Below are positions 1 through 7,819 of a DNA stretch of 38,107 nucleotides, piece by piece. Source of the DNA: a bacterium (GTDB lineage: Bacteria; Electryoneota; Tariuqbacteria; Tariuqbacterales; JADHWD01); NCBI GenBank assembly GCA_016783645.1, contig JADHWD010000004.1, positions 1-38,107 on the forward strand, written 5' to 3'. The first letter of the stretch is position 1; every line of letters starts with the position of its first letter. The notes under the pieces are model-generated. The model did not search any database, was not told where the DNA came from, and saw nothing but the letters and a program-made list of their open reading frames with translations. A program made the position numbers and the translations under genes.

Positions 1-121
1 GTCGACTCTCTGAAGTAGATATCATATATAATAATAACAATACCTTAGTGTCATGCGGGGACGCATGACACCACCAGGAACTGTGCTGGCAGGCGTCCCC
101 GCCTGCCAGTAATCCGATTTT
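1..121. repeat. Compound hairpin repeat, left copy
   Basis: The segment has two strong palindromes: a 10-bp stem with a 4-base loop at 48-71 (GTGTCATGCG/CGCATGACAC) and a 9-bp stem at 86-109 (CTGGCAGGC/GCCTGCCAG). The same 121 bases recur in direct orientation at 37987-38107, nearly identical after the first ~30 bases. The 79-bp unit with GTGGTGTC/GACACCAC ends is complete at 37982-38060 and 10128-10206; here it is cut at its left end by the window boundary. No coding potential is evident. Confidence 0.9.
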
Positions 122-246
122 CATGCTTGGTGGTGCGCCGCAGGCGCATGAGGGTTTATCTTGAAAATAGCTGTTAGTAGGGTGGGTTCATAACCCACCA
201 GTGGTACGCATTCCCACGCTGGAGCATGGGAACGAGATGGAAGGGC
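119..246. repeat. Direct repeat unit, copy 1 of 2
   Basis: About 128 bases are repeated nearly identically 202 bp downstream at 321-448. The unit is a mosaic of small palindromes: TGCGCC/GGCGCA near 134-148, GGTGGGTT/AACCCACC at 181-199, and a hairpin with arms TTCCCACGCT/AGCATGGGAA at about 211-231. The head of the unit (TTTCATGCTTGG... to GAGGGTTTAT) also occurs alone at 25421-25460 and 28034-28075, and in degenerate form at 571-612. Reading frames crossing it are repeat-derived and look non-genic. Confidence 0.85.
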
Positions 247-310
247 AGACGCAAGGTCTGTCCCTACAAATAAATATCCAATATTGTAGAGGCGGCCCTT
301 GCGGCCGCCC
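243..310. repeat. Paired-hairpin repeat (GGGCAGAC family), diverged copy
   Basis: The layout matches copies at 9888-9957 and 25343-25410: a GGGCAGAC...GTCTG(C/T)CC hairpin, a short A-rich linker, then a second GC hairpin. Here the second hairpin reads GGCGGCC/GGCCGCC rather than the GGGCGAAC/GTTCGCCC form. No gene is visible. Confidence 0.75.
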
Positions 311-320
311 TTGAGACTAT

Positions 321-448
321 TTTCACGCTTGGTGGTGCGCCGAAGGCGCATGAGGGTTTATCTTGAAAATAGCTGTTAGTAGGGTGGGTTCTTAACCCAC
401 CAGTGGTACGCATTCCCACGCTGGAGCATGGGAACGAGATGGAAGGGC
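321..448. repeat. Direct repeat unit, copy 2 of 2
   Basis: This is the second copy of the 119-246 unit, with only scattered substitutions (for example C for T at its fourth base, and CTTAACCC for CATAACCC in the palindrome). A further palindrome of the GGTGGGTT/AACCCACC type follows at 484-503, and a third, degenerate head of the unit lies at 571-612. The rest of 449-637 shows no gene. Confidence 0.85.
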
Positions 449-637
449 GGGTTATAAACCAGCCCCTACGAAGGGCGATGTAGGGGTGGGTTTTTAACCC
501 ACCCAAAAATTCACCGGTTTCGTAGAAACAGGTTGCCTAAAGCCCAGAGCCTAAAGTCCAAAGCCGATATTTTCACGCTTCATTGTGCGCCGCCGATGCA
601 TGACGATTTACTGAATCTCATTAGGGATATCTATGGT

Positions 638-662
638 AAAAGCCGCCCTCAAGGACGGCTTT
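638..662 (-). terminator. Probable Rho-independent terminator of the aminotransferase gene
   Basis: AAAGCCG pairs with CGGCTTT around a short inner stem with one C:A mismatch; on the minus strand the stem ends in TTTTA. It lies 65 bp beyond the stop of the minus-strand aminotransferase gene. The symmetry would let it act in both directions, but no plus-strand gene ends here. Confidence 0.6.
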
Positions 663-726
663 CCGGAATGATAAATTATCGCCTGTATTTTATATAAAAA
701 CGCATTAAATATCTAACTGCTTGATA

Positions 727-1893
727 TTACAATTTTTTCACCGCCTGCTCAATTTTATTCAAAGCTTTATCGATATTCTCCACGGAGTTGGCATAACTGA
801 AGCGTATATAGCCTTCGCCGAACTTGCCGAAGGAAGTGCCGGTCAGAGCCGCTACTCCCGCTTCGTTCATCAGGAAATCCTCCATCTTCTGCGATGGAAT
901 GCCGAATTCCTTGATATTGGGGAATACATAGAACGAACCTTTGGGGCGCAGGCATTTGAAACCTTTAATGTTGTTGAGTCCGTCAACGATGACATCGCGG
1001 CGCTTTTTGAACTCCGCCACCATTCTGAAGACTTCATCCTGGGGACCTTTGATGGCTTCGATACCGGCGCGCTGGACGAAGCTGTTGACGCAGGAATTGG
1101 AGTTGGTCTGTAGCTGCGCCACCCATTTAGCCAGCTCCTTAGGCATCAGTCCGTAGCCCAGCCGCCAGCCGGTCATGGCGTAGGTTTTGGAGAAGCCGTC
1201 GAGCAGGATAGTCAGTTCCTCCATTCCGGGAATTTGCGCGATGGAGTGATGTTCCCCTTCATAGATGATGTTGCAATAGACTTCATCGGACAGCACCCAG
1301 AAGCGTTTTTCCAGGGCGATATCGGCGATAGCTTTGAGGTCATCTCTGGTCAATACGCCGCCGGTGGGGTTCTGTGGTGAGTTGATGATCATGAATCTGG
1401 TCTTGTCCGTCACCAACTTTTTGAATTCATCCACATCCATGCGGAAGTCGTTCTCTTCGCGCAGGGGAATAGGAACGGGTTTAGCGCCCATCCAATTGAT
1501 GACAGAGCCATAGATGGGGAATCCGGGATTGGGGTATATGACTTCATCGCCGGGATTGACAGCCGCTAATAGCGAGAAAAACATGATGGGCTTGGCGCCG
1601 GGCGTGACCACTACATTGTCGGCATCGTAATGTTTCACTCCCCGGCGTTTGTTGATATCATCGGCGATCGCCTGACGGAGGTCGGGATAACCGGGGGAAG
1701 GATTGTAGTGAGTATAACCGGAGCGGACCGCTTCCACCGCGGCTTCGATGATATTCTTTGGAGTATCGAAATCAGGTTCGCCGATTTCCAAGTGTATAAT
1801 TTCCCGTCCCTGCGCTTCCAAAGCCTTGGCTTTAGCCAGCACTAAGAAAGCTGTTTCCGTGCCTAAGCGGGACATCGAATCTGCTAATTTCAT
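727..1893 (-). CDS. PLP-dependent class I aminotransferase (aspartate aminotransferase-like)
   Basis: Cytosolic fold-type I aminotransferase of 388 residues, the usual length. Visible signatures are the substrate/PLP-binding NPTGG motif (N175), SDEVY with the pyridine-N aspartate D203, the Schiff-base lysine K236 in SKTYAMTGWR, and the substrate-carboxylate arginine R364 in RFSYA. Family members transaminate aspartate, alanine or aromatic amino acids with 2-oxoglutarate; the exact substrate cannot be read from sequence, so no symbol is given. The ATG at 1893 is preceded by AAAAGGA at good spacing. The gene starts 3 bases after the remains of a HEPN gene and is probably cotranscribed with the MNT gene upstream. 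A hairpin terminator follows at 638-662. Confidence 0.93.
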   Translation of the reverse strand: MKLADSMSRLGTETAFLVLAKAKALEAQGREIIHLEIGEPDFDTPKNIIEAAVEAVRSGYTHYNPSPGYPDLRQAIADDINKRRGVKHYDADNVVVTPGAKPIMFFSLLAAVNPGDEVIYPNPGFPIYGSVINWMGAKPVPIPLREENDFRMDVDEFKKLVTDKTRFMIINSPQNPTGGVLTRDDLKAIADIALEKRFWVLSDEVYCNIIYEGEHHSIAQIPGMEELTILLDGFSKTYAMTGWRLGYGLMPKELAKWVAQLQTNSNSCVNSFVQRAGIEAIKGPQDEVFRMVAEFKKRRDVIVDGLNNIKGFKCLRPKGSFYVFPNIKEFGIPSQKMEDFLMNEAGVAALTGTSFGKFGEGYIRFSYANSVENIDKALNKIEQAVKKL

Positions 1894-1896
1894 AAA

Positions 1897-2268
1897 TTAT
1901 CCTTTTATTTTATATTCTTTAATGGTCGTTTCAACCCATTTCAAGACTTTTTCAGCTAATTCGACAGCGTATAACCAATCTTCACTGGTTATATCTTCAA
2001 ATTCTCCGGGATAGCGAAAATCTACAGCATATTCAGTCAGCTTCTCCGCTGCTTCCACAAAAGGCGGCGCTATAATGTTTTCAGGAAACCGAGATATAAT
2101 CTCTTTAATTCAGTGAGTCTTGGTAATTTCAATATTTGAAGCTATCAATACAGCTTTCAGCGCTTTCTCCACAGCCTGTTGAGCGTGAAAACATCTGATT
2201 TCATAGAGAACTTGCGGAATGTCAACTTGCGCTAAGCACAAATCGCTTTGGGCATAGCTTAACCACAG
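1897..2268 (-). pseudogene. Decayed HEPN-domain gene (partner of MNT nucleotidyltransferase)
   Basis: Read on the minus strand in one frame, this stretch encodes a HEPN-type helical protein: LWLSYAQSDL near its start, then CFHAQQAVEKALKA and a helical C-terminal part ending ...KEYKIKG before TAA. The frame is broken by TGA at 2112-2110, directly after KTH (where relatives usually read KTHD), and by TAG at 2271-2269 just before the first recognisable residues. No ATG start remains in frame, and its 5' part overlaps the tail of the MNT gene. HEPN/MNT pairs are established RNase toxin-antitoxin modules (HepT/MntA type). Here the HEPN half looks inactive. The TGA could in principle be recoded, but the missing start argues for decay. 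Confidence 0.75.
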
Positions 2269-2611
2269 CTATAACGATTTTAATTTTCCTTTTCTTTCTG
2301 GCATAGACTATTTTTCCCCATTTAAGGGCGTAATAATATATAAATCCCACATCATCCCTATGTTCAATTAAGTCACTCTCTGTAGCAACCACCAAATCGA
2401 AAGGAGTTGCGAACGCTTTGATCTCGGAATAAAGATGACTAACAATATTCCGCCGATGCGTCCCATCCGGCATCACCACCAGCAAATCTATATCGCTGTC
2501 CGCTCCCGCATCCTCTCTAGCATGCGAGCCGAATAGGATAATTTTTAACGGATCGACCAGATCGACTATCTGTTCGACCAGTTTTTGTATTTGCGATTCA
2601 GCTTGGGTCAT
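2222..2611 (-). CDS. MNT-family minimal nucleotidyltransferase domain protein
   Basis: Small cytosolic protein of 129 residues with the nucleotidyltransferase signature GSX10DXD: G28-S29 and D40-x-D42 in GSHAREDAGADSDIDLLV. Family members (MntA-like) antagonise HEPN RNases by nucleotidylating them, or act as minimal NTases. The fold region ends near KIVYARKKRK. The remaining ~20 residues run over the first codons of the adjacent HEPN remnant in another frame, which suggests that an indel removed the original stop. The start ATG at 2611 has no clear Shine-Dalgarno sequence. The gene lies between transketolase and the HEPN remnant on the same strand. Its biological activity without an intact HEPN partner is doubtful. 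Confidence 0.8.
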   Translation of the reverse strand: MTQAESQIQKLVEQIVDLVDPLKIILFGSHAREDAGADSDIDLLVVMPDGTHRRNIVSHLYSEIKAFATPFDLVVATESDLIEHRDDVGFIYYYALKWGKIVYARKKRKIKIVIAVVKLCPKRFVLSAS

Positions 2612-2629
2612 GGCAAGTTCTTATATACG

Positions 2630-2746
2630 ATTCACTGGTGATGATGGTAATAATGGTAATAAACAAAAATTCACAAGCTATTAAAGCAATTAAAGCGATA
2701 ATTACCATCATCACAATTATTACCAGTGAATCTTTCACCAGTGAAT
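2630..2746. repeat. Imperfect inverted repeat between transketolase and MNT genes
   Basis: The left arm ATTCACTGGTGATGATGG is mirrored by arms ending in ACCAGTGAAT near 2731 and 2746, flanking an A/T-rich centre with repeated GGTAATAA/TTATTACC. It could fold into a long stem in the RNA downstream of transketolase, or be a degraded small mobile element. There is no obvious T-run. Confidence 0.65.
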
Positions 2747-2749
2747 TCC

Positions 2750-4753
2750 CTATTTTTTATCAAACAGCGCCTTCGCCGCTTGGGCGATATGTTCGCCGGA
2801 CACCTCGAACTCTTTGATCAATTCCCAAGGCGCGCCGGATTCGCCGAACCGGTCTTTCACACCAATCATGTCAAACAGCGTCCGTTTTTCCAATCCCGCC
2901 CGCATAATAGTGGAAGCGATCCAGTTGCCGAATCCTCCGATTTGATGTTCTTCAGCGGTCACTATGCAGCCGGTTTCAGCGGCGGCGCGGATTACAGCTT
3001 CTTTATCCAGCGGCTTAATAGTGTGAACATTAATTACCCGGGTTTCAATATTGAAATCGTTTTTCAGAATCCAAGCCGCCCGCATCGCTTCCGGCACCAT
3101 AGGCCCGCAGGCTAATATTGATAGATCTTCGTTTTCATTTTTATAATCGGCGCTCAACTTCCATTCAAAAGCGTCCTTGAAATTAGATTTTTCGCCTCTA
3201 AAACGGATGACTGTGGCTTTGCCGTATTCAAAAGGAGTGTCCATATCAGTCACAACCGGTGTCGCTTCCCGGGCGTAGCGGATAAACTTGGGTCCGATAT
3301 GATGAAACAGCAGATATTCGGCGGCGCGGTAAGTTTCATTGACATCGCAGGGGACGGAAATTGTCATATTAGGCAGACCAGTCAATTGGAACAGCTCTTC
3401 TAAAGCTTGATGAGTAGCGCCATCGGGTCCCACTGACACCCCGCCATGCGCTCCGATGACGAATACATTGAATTCGCCGTAACAGACGGTAGTTCTCAAT
3501 TGGTCGAGGTTTCGTCCTGAGGAAAACACTCCGTAAGTCCCTAATACCGGCAGTTTGCCTTCTTTGGCTAATCCCGCCGCAGCGCAGGTGCCGGATTGTT
3601 CGGCGATGCCGACGCTGATGAAACGGGGTTTCCTTTCAGGATGATCGGAGAGGAAATGAGAGATGGTGATAGAGCCTGAGATATCCATCCCGATGCAGAT
3701 CACCCGTTCATCACCGCCTTTATCCTTCAGCATCCTGCCTAATCCCCAGCGTGTGGGATCCATCTCGACTTTCATATTCTCACCTTCATTCCACCAGTAA
3801 TTTCGGGAGAATTTAGGCTGTTTGGCGTCAAGCTTTCCTTCAGCTTCAACCTGATACATCTCCGCCTTTTTCAGCATCTTCTTGTAGTCGATCTTATCTT
3901 CGAGTCCCAGTTCCTTCAGACCTTTCAACATCTCTTCATGATTGGGGACTCTGCCATGCCATCCGGCTATATTCTCCATGAAGGATACGCCTTTGCCCTT
4001 GACAGTGTGTCCTATAATCACAGTGGGCTGGCCTTTGTGAGCTTTCGCCAGTTCCAAGGCATGGACGATCTGCGCCATATCATGCCCGTCGATTTCAATC
4101 ACATTCCAGTTGAAAGCTTCAAATTTAGCGCGCAGGGGATCGATGTTCATCACTTCTTCCACCCAGCCGTCAATCTGCAGGCGGTTTTTATCGACGATGC
4201 AGATGAGGTTATCCAGTTTGAAATGTCCGGCTTCCATCGCCGCTTCCCATATCTGCCCCTCCTGCAATTCGCCGTCGCCGTTGAGGGAGAATACATGGTA
4301 ATCCTTGTTGTCCAGTTTCGCCGCTAAAGCGATTCCCACCCCGATTGACAAACCCTGTCCTAAGGAACCGGTGGATGCTTCCACGCCTTTGAGTTTCAAC
4401 CAATGGGGATGCCCCTGGTAGGGCGCATATAATTTCCGCAGCCGGACTACATCTTCAACATCGAAAAATCCGGCGATTCCCAATCCCAGATAGAGGTTGG
4501 GCGCTTTATGGCCGGTTGACCAGATGATGCGGTCGCGCCCGTCCCATTCGGGATCAGCGGGATCAAGGTTAGCGGAATGCAGATATAAAGCGGCGGTGAA
4601 GTCCATAACGGACATAGTGCCGCCGCCGTGGCCGGAGCCTGCCGCCCGCAGTGAAATCAAATTATAACCCCTCAATAAATTCGCAGATTCCTCCAATTCC
4701 GTTATGGAATAGGATTTTCTGACTTTCATGGTAGTTGAATCTATAAGCGCCAT
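2750..4753 (-). CDS. tkt: Transketolase
   Basis: Full-length transketolase of 667 residues. This cytosolic thiamine-diphosphate enzyme moves two-carbon units between sugar phosphates in the non-oxidative pentose phosphate pathway. The N-terminal half has the invariant histidines in GSGHGGG (H42) and TGHKAP (H82) and the ThDP/metal motif from GDG (159-161) to N190. The C-terminal half has the catalytic glutamate E385 in VGIAEQ. In many anaerobes the two halves are separate genes; here they are one chain. The gene is divergent from butyrate kinase across a 235-bp spacer carrying a perfect 13-bp inverted repeat. Downstream lies the MNT gene, separated by an inverted repeat. Confidence 0.96.
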   Translation of the reverse strand: MALIDSTTMKVRKSYSITELEESANLLRGYNLISLRAAGSGHGGGTMSVMDFTAALYLHSANLDPADPEWDGRDRIIWSTGHKAPNLYLGLGIAGFFDVEDVVRLRKLYAPYQGHPHWLKLKGVEASTGSLGQGLSIGVGIALAAKLDNKDYHVFSLNGDGELQEGQIWEAAMEAGHFKLDNLICIVDKNRLQIDGWVEEVMNIDPLRAKFEAFNWNVIEIDGHDMAQIVHALELAKAHKGQPTVIIGHTVKGKGVSFMENIAGWHGRVPNHEEMLKGLKELGLEDKIDYKKMLKKAEMYQVEAEGKLDAKQPKFSRNYWWNEGENMKVEMDPTRWGLGRMLKDKGGDERVICIGMDISGSITISHFLSDHPERKPRFISVGIAEQSGTCAAAGLAKEGKLPVLGTYGVFSSGRNLDQLRTTVCYGEFNVFVIGAHGGVSVGPDGATHQALEELFQLTGLPNMTISVPCDVNETYRAAEYLLFHHIGPKFIRYAREATPVVTDMDTPFEYGKATVIRFRGEKSNFKDAFEWKLSADYKNENEDLSILACGPMVPEAMRAAWILKNDFNIETRVINVHTIKPLDKEAVIRAAAETGCIVTAEEHQIGGFGNWIASTIMRAGLEKRTLFDMIGVKDRFGESGAPWELIKEFEVSGEHIAQAAKALFDKK

Positions 4754-4786
4754 TTATCTTAACTCCATGTATTTGTGAGTATTATG

Positions 4787-4842
4787 TTTATATAAATTTG
4801 CTGAAATTACCTCAAGGATGCCTATGGGTAAATTTATATAAA
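4787..4842. promoter_or_regulatory. 13-bp inverted repeat in divergent tkt/buk promoter region
   Basis: TTTATATAAATTT at 4787-4799 is perfectly mirrored by AAATTTATATAAA at 4830-4842, with a 30-bp spacer. It lies 34 bp upstream of the transketolase start in the A/T-rich region shared with the divergent butyrate kinase gene. This fits a two-site operator or an extended hairpin in the tkt leader, but no known regulator motif is recognised. Confidence 0.5.
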
Positions 4843-4924
4843 GTATTCATTTTTAAGTACAAAATCAAGTATTATCGCTTGTTTTTGTAATTCTGCGCAG
4901 TATTTAGTAAATTTTAATCCGCTT

Positions 4925-4973
4925 CTTGCAACTTGCATCTTACAACTTACAACTTGTAAACTTGTCAAACTAA
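4925..4973. repeat. Degenerate 7-8 bp tandem repeat (CAACTTG type)
   Basis: About six head-to-tail units related to CAACTTG lie just upstream of the butyrate kinase ribosome-binding site. Similar short arrays precede gatD (15488-15516) and lie downstream of the riboswitch terminator (37275-37300). These are short simple repeats rather than coding sequence. Confidence 0.7.
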
Positions 4974-4988
4974 AACGGAGAATCATAG

Positions 4989-6068
4989 ATGACCAATCTG
5001 AATAAACAGGGTGTGCTGGTGATCAATCCCGGCGCAACATCGACGAAAATAGCGGTGTTCGACCGCGAAGACCCTCTATTTCGGGAAAACTGCCAGCATG
5101 ACACACAGGAACTTGCCAAATTTCCCCAAGTAATCGACCAGTTTGAATACCGCAGAGATATGCTGGAAAGCAAATTAGCGGATATTCTTTCCGATGTGAA
5201 ACTGCTGGGAATCGCCGGACGCGGGGGACCTTTGAAGCCTTTGGAAGGCGGAACCTACTTAGTCAATCAGGCGATGATTGACGATTTGAAAAGCCTCAAA
5301 TATTCCGACCACGCTTCCAATCACGGCGCATTGTTAGCGCATCATTTCGCTGAAAAGTACGGTATCAACGCTTATGTTGTGGATCCGGTGACTGTGGATA
5401 ACTTCACGCCTTTGGCAAGATTATCGGGATTACCGGAGATACAGCGTAAATGCCGTTCCCATGCATTAAATATCAAAGCTGTCGGCCGAGTGGCGGCGGA
5501 AAAACTTGGAAAGAAATTGGAAGACACTTACTTGGTAATACTTCACCTCGGCAGCGGTTTTTCCATCTGCCCTTTGCAAGGGGGCAGGATTATCGATGTC
5601 AACGACGCTTTGTTAGGAATGGGTCCCTATTCGGTTCAGCGCGCCGGCGCTTTACCTATCGGACCTTTGGTGAAATTATGTTATTCCGGGAAATACACCG
5701 AAGAAGCTTTATTGAAAAAACTATCGGTGGAGTCCGGTCTGCAGGCTTATATCGGCACATCCGATATGAAAGAGGCTCTAAAGCGCATTGAAGAGAATGA
5801 TAAAGAGGCGGAATTGGCTGTCGAAGGGATGCTATACCAAACCGCAAAGGAAGCCGGAGCCTGCGCCGCGGTTCTAAAAGGTAAAATAGATGCGGTGGTA
5901 CTGACAGGCGGATTAGCCTTTTCGGACTATGTATCCGGCCGCTTAAAAGAATATTTGGGATTCCTCGCTCAATTCATCGTGATACCGGGAGAGTTCGAAA
6001 TGGAAGCTTTGGCGCGGGGAGTGTACCGTGTGCTGGATAATGTGGAAATTCCCAAGATATATTCATGA
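4989..6068 (+). CDS. buk: Butyrate kinase (acetate/propionate kinase family)
   Basis: Cytosolic kinase of 359 residues, matching the usual ~355-residue butyrate kinases rather than the ~400-residue acetate kinases. It interconverts butyryl-phosphate and butyrate with ADP/ATP. Visible ASKHA-fold motifs are the N-terminal phosphate-binding loop VINPGATSTK, HLGSGFSI and NDALLGMGP in the middle, and VVLTGGLAFS near the C-terminus. The start ATG follows CGGAG at good spacing. No phosphotransbutyrylase (ptb) gene is present nearby, so it may serve branched-chain acyl phosphates or work with a ptb elsewhere. It is divergent from transketolase and upstream of yggS. Confidence 0.92.
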   Translation: MTNLNKQGVLVINPGATSTKIAVFDREDPLFRENCQHDTQELAKFPQVIDQFEYRRDMLESKLADILSDVKLLGIAGRGGPLKPLEGGTYLVNQAMIDDLKSLKYSDHASNHGALLAHHFAEKYGINAYVVDPVTVDNFTPLARLSGLPEIQRKCRSHALNIKAVGRVAAEKLGKKLEDTYLVILHLGSGFSICPLQGGRIIDVNDALLGMGPYSVQRAGALPIGPLVKLCYSGKYTEEALLKKLSVESGLQAYIGTSDMKEALKRIEENDKEAELAVEGMLYQTAKEAGACAAVLKGKIDAVVLTGGLAFSDYVSGRLKEYLGFLAQFIVIPGEFEMEALARGVYRVLDNVEIPKIYS

Positions 6069-6139
6069 GTATATTCAGACGATTTTTTGAACTTTAATAA
6101 TAAAAATGGTATATTATATCTTTTATAATTTCAGCGATA

Positions 6140-6850
6140 ATGTATGATATCGAAGATAATATCAGGCGGGTACGGGAACGGATAGCTGAAGCGGCGGATA
6201 ACTGCGGACGGAAGCCCTCCGAAATCACTTTAATCGCCGTCACCAAGACACACCCGGCTGAGATAATCGCATCGGCGATAGAAGCCGGAATCACTGATAT
6301 CGGCGAAAACCGGATTCAGGAAGCCGAAACGAAATTCAGTCAATTGGGGCTGGAAGAACCGTCTTTAAAAGTCAAACGCCATTTAGCGGGGCATCTTCAG
6401 CGGAACAAAGTCAAGAAAGCCCTGCAGCTCTTCGATATCATCCATTCGGTCGATTCCCTGCGGTTAGCGGAAGCGGTTTCTCAATCGGCGGCGGAATATC
6501 CTGAACCGGTTGAGATTCTAATTGAGGTAAATACCTCCCGCGAAGAATCTAAATTCGGTCTAATACCGGAGGAAACTATAGAAACTATTGAACAAATTTC
6601 ACAGCTGCTTAATATAAAAATATTGGGATTGATGACGGTGGCGGGTTTTTCCGACGATATGAAAATTGTGAGACCGCAATTTGTGGAATTGAGAAAGCTG
6701 TCTGAAAAAATCGACAAAATGCGCTTCCCTAATGTTGAAATGCGGCATCTGTCGATGGGTATGACCAACGATTTTGAAACCGCCATCGAAGAAGGCGCCA
6801 CTATGGTGAGAATCGGCACCGCGATTTTCGGTGAAAGGGTAACTGTTTAG
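6140..6850 (+). CDS. yggS: YggS/PLPBP family pyridoxal-phosphate homeostasis protein
   Basis: PLP-binding alanine-racemase-like barrel protein of 236 residues. The family maintains PLP and amino-acid homeostasis and has no established catalytic turnover. The PLP lysine is K36 in AVTKTH; GENRIQEA, HLAGHLQRNK, LSMGMTNDF and IGTAIFG are family signatures. The last three codons and stop (GTA ACT GTT TAG) are the terminal repeat of a MITE inserted at 6839-6962, so the native C-terminus after IFGER has been replaced. Because the family ends only a few residues after this point, function is probably kept. It is first in a cluster ordered yggS-yggT-divIVA-...-ileS-lspA-rluD. No clear Shine-Dalgarno sequence is visible. 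Confidence 0.94.
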   Translation: MYDIEDNIRRVRERIAEAADNCGRKPSEITLIAVTKTHPAEIIASAIEAGITDIGENRIQEAETKFSQLGLEEPSLKVKRHLAGHLQRNKVKKALQLFDIIHSVDSLRLAEAVSQSAAEYPEPVEILIEVNTSREESKFGLIPEETIETIEQISQLLNIKILGLMTVAGFSDDMKIVRPQFVELRKLSEKIDKMRFPNVEMRHLSMGMTNDFETAIEEGATMVRIGTAIFGERVTV

Positions 6851-6962
6851 TTTTTTGAAGATGGCGGGGTCAGGGACGACCCCGCCTACCTTAGTCTCGT
6901 AGTCCGGGTCGTCCCTGACCCGGACATAAATAATCCTGAAATTCAGAAAGCTAAACTGTTAC
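6839..6962. mobile_element. MITE family 1, complete short copy in the yggS 3' end
   Basis: The 124-bp non-coding element has terminal inverted repeats GTAACTGTTTAG (6839-6850) and CTAAACTGTTAC (6951-6962). Similarity extends about 20 bp inward with three mismatches. It is flanked by a perfect 8-bp target duplication GTGAAAGG at 6831-6838 and 6963-6970. Inside are two 9-bp-stem hairpins around GGTCAGGGACGACC and its reverse complement. Ends in GTAA with 8-bp duplications are typical of IS66-family elements, so an IS66-type transposase may have moved it; that link is inference. Confidence 0.9.
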
Positions 6963-6991
6963 GTGAAAGGAATTATTAAACAGGCGGAAAT

Positions 6992-7282
6992 ATGGACACT
7001 TTTGCGATATTATTACTACGTTTTATCAGTTTCGTCATTACCATTTACATCTGGCTGATAATCATTCGGGCGGTGGTATCCTGGTTCCGTCCGGATCCCT
7101 ATCATCCGTTGATGAGACTGCTTTACCGGCTTACCGAACCAATATTAGAGAAGGTGCGAAGGGTGATACCGGTTTCCGCCGGAGGTTTTGATTTTTCCCC
7201 GATTATCGTACTGATTTTATTATATATATTAAAATCTTTAATATCCAGAACTTTGTCAGATATTTTATGGCGTCTGCATTAA
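6992..7282 (+). CDS. yggT: YggT family integral membrane protein
   Basis: Small inner-membrane protein of 96 residues with two hydrophobic segments (about 5-28 and 68-86). It has the family pattern SWFRPDPYHPLMRLLYRLTE, then P-x-RRVIP and GGFDFSPIIVL. YggT/YlmG proteins are linked to cell division, chromosome distribution or osmotic tolerance; the molecular role is unknown. The ATG follows GGCGGAAAT. Its position between yggS and divIVA matches the conserved ylmE-ylmG-divIVA order of Gram-positive bacteria. The only thing between yggS and this gene is the MITE at 6839-6962. Confidence 0.9.
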   Translation: MDTFAILLLRFISFVITIYIWLIIIRAVVSWFRPDPYHPLMRLLYRLTEPILEKVRRVIPVSAGGFDFSPIIVLILLYILKSLISRTLSDILWRLH

Positions 7283-7325
7283 TATTTAAGCCGCAGACAT
7301 CGGTTTTCATTATAGGGAGTCGAAT

Positions 7326-7784
7326 GTGAACCTGACCGCTCTCGATATCAAGAAACATGAATTTTCCAAATCCTTCCGGGGATTCGACGCGCAGGAAGTG
7401 CAGGCTTATTTGGAGATGCTGGCGGAGGAATTCCTCAATCTTCAGAAGGAAAATGATAACTTCACCAGGAGAATCCTCCAACTGGAAACCCAATTGAGTG
7501 ATTATAAATCATTGGAGGAGAAATGGAAATTCACTATGATGAACGCTCAAAATTCCGCTGATAAGGCGCTGGAAAGCTCCCGCAAGGAAGCTGATATATT
7601 GAAGCGTGAGGCGGAATTGAAGGCGGAGGAGATAATCGCCGAAGCCCGCCGTAAAACGGCGGGGTACCGCGAAGAATTGGATATGCTGCAAGCGGAGAAA
7701 AATAGCTTCATCAAACGCCTGAAGCATCTGTTGAAATCGCAATGGGAATTGATCGATGTATTGGAAAAGGAAGATGAGGAGTAG
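7326..7784 (+). CDS. divIVA: DivIVA-domain coiled-coil protein
   Basis: Protein of 152 residues, starting at GTG (AGGGAG lies 7 bases upstream; the overlapping ATG is followed at once by TGA). The N-terminal DivIVA/GpsB-type membrane-binding motif is clear: LTALDIKKHEFSKSFRGFD followed by EVQAYLEML. Residues about 45-140 are a charged coiled coil. DivIVA proteins bind curved inner membrane and organise pole or septum proteins. In Gram-negative members of this gene cluster the partner is unknown. It lies 43 bp after yggT and before pnp. Confidence 0.9.
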   Translation: MNLTALDIKKHEFSKSFRGFDAQEVQAYLEMLAEEFLNLQKENDNFTRRILQLETQLSDYKSLEEKWKFTMMNAQNSADKALESSRKEADILKREAELKAEEIIAEARRKTAGYREELDMLQAEKNSFIKRLKHLLKSQWELIDVLEKEDEE

Positions 7785-7787
7785 TTG

Positions 7788-7819
7788 GTTAAGTGGTTAA
7801 GCGGTTAAGCGGTTAATTG
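7788..7819. repeat. 8-bp tandem repeat GGTTAAGY x4
   Basis: Four head-to-tail units (GGTTAAGT, GGTTAAGC, GGTTAAGC, GGTTAATT) begin three bases after the divIVA stop. This is simple-sequence DNA in the gap before pnp. Confidence 0.8.

Noticed and set aside
121-506. Short minus-strand open frames over the left-end repeats
   Set aside because: They are built from palindromic repeat units, have no start signals and change frame between copies; the repeats explain them.
6839-6962. Simple rRNA-style or rho-independent terminator after yggS
   Set aside because: The hairpins lack T-runs, and the segment has terminal repeats and target duplications, so a mobile element explains it better.
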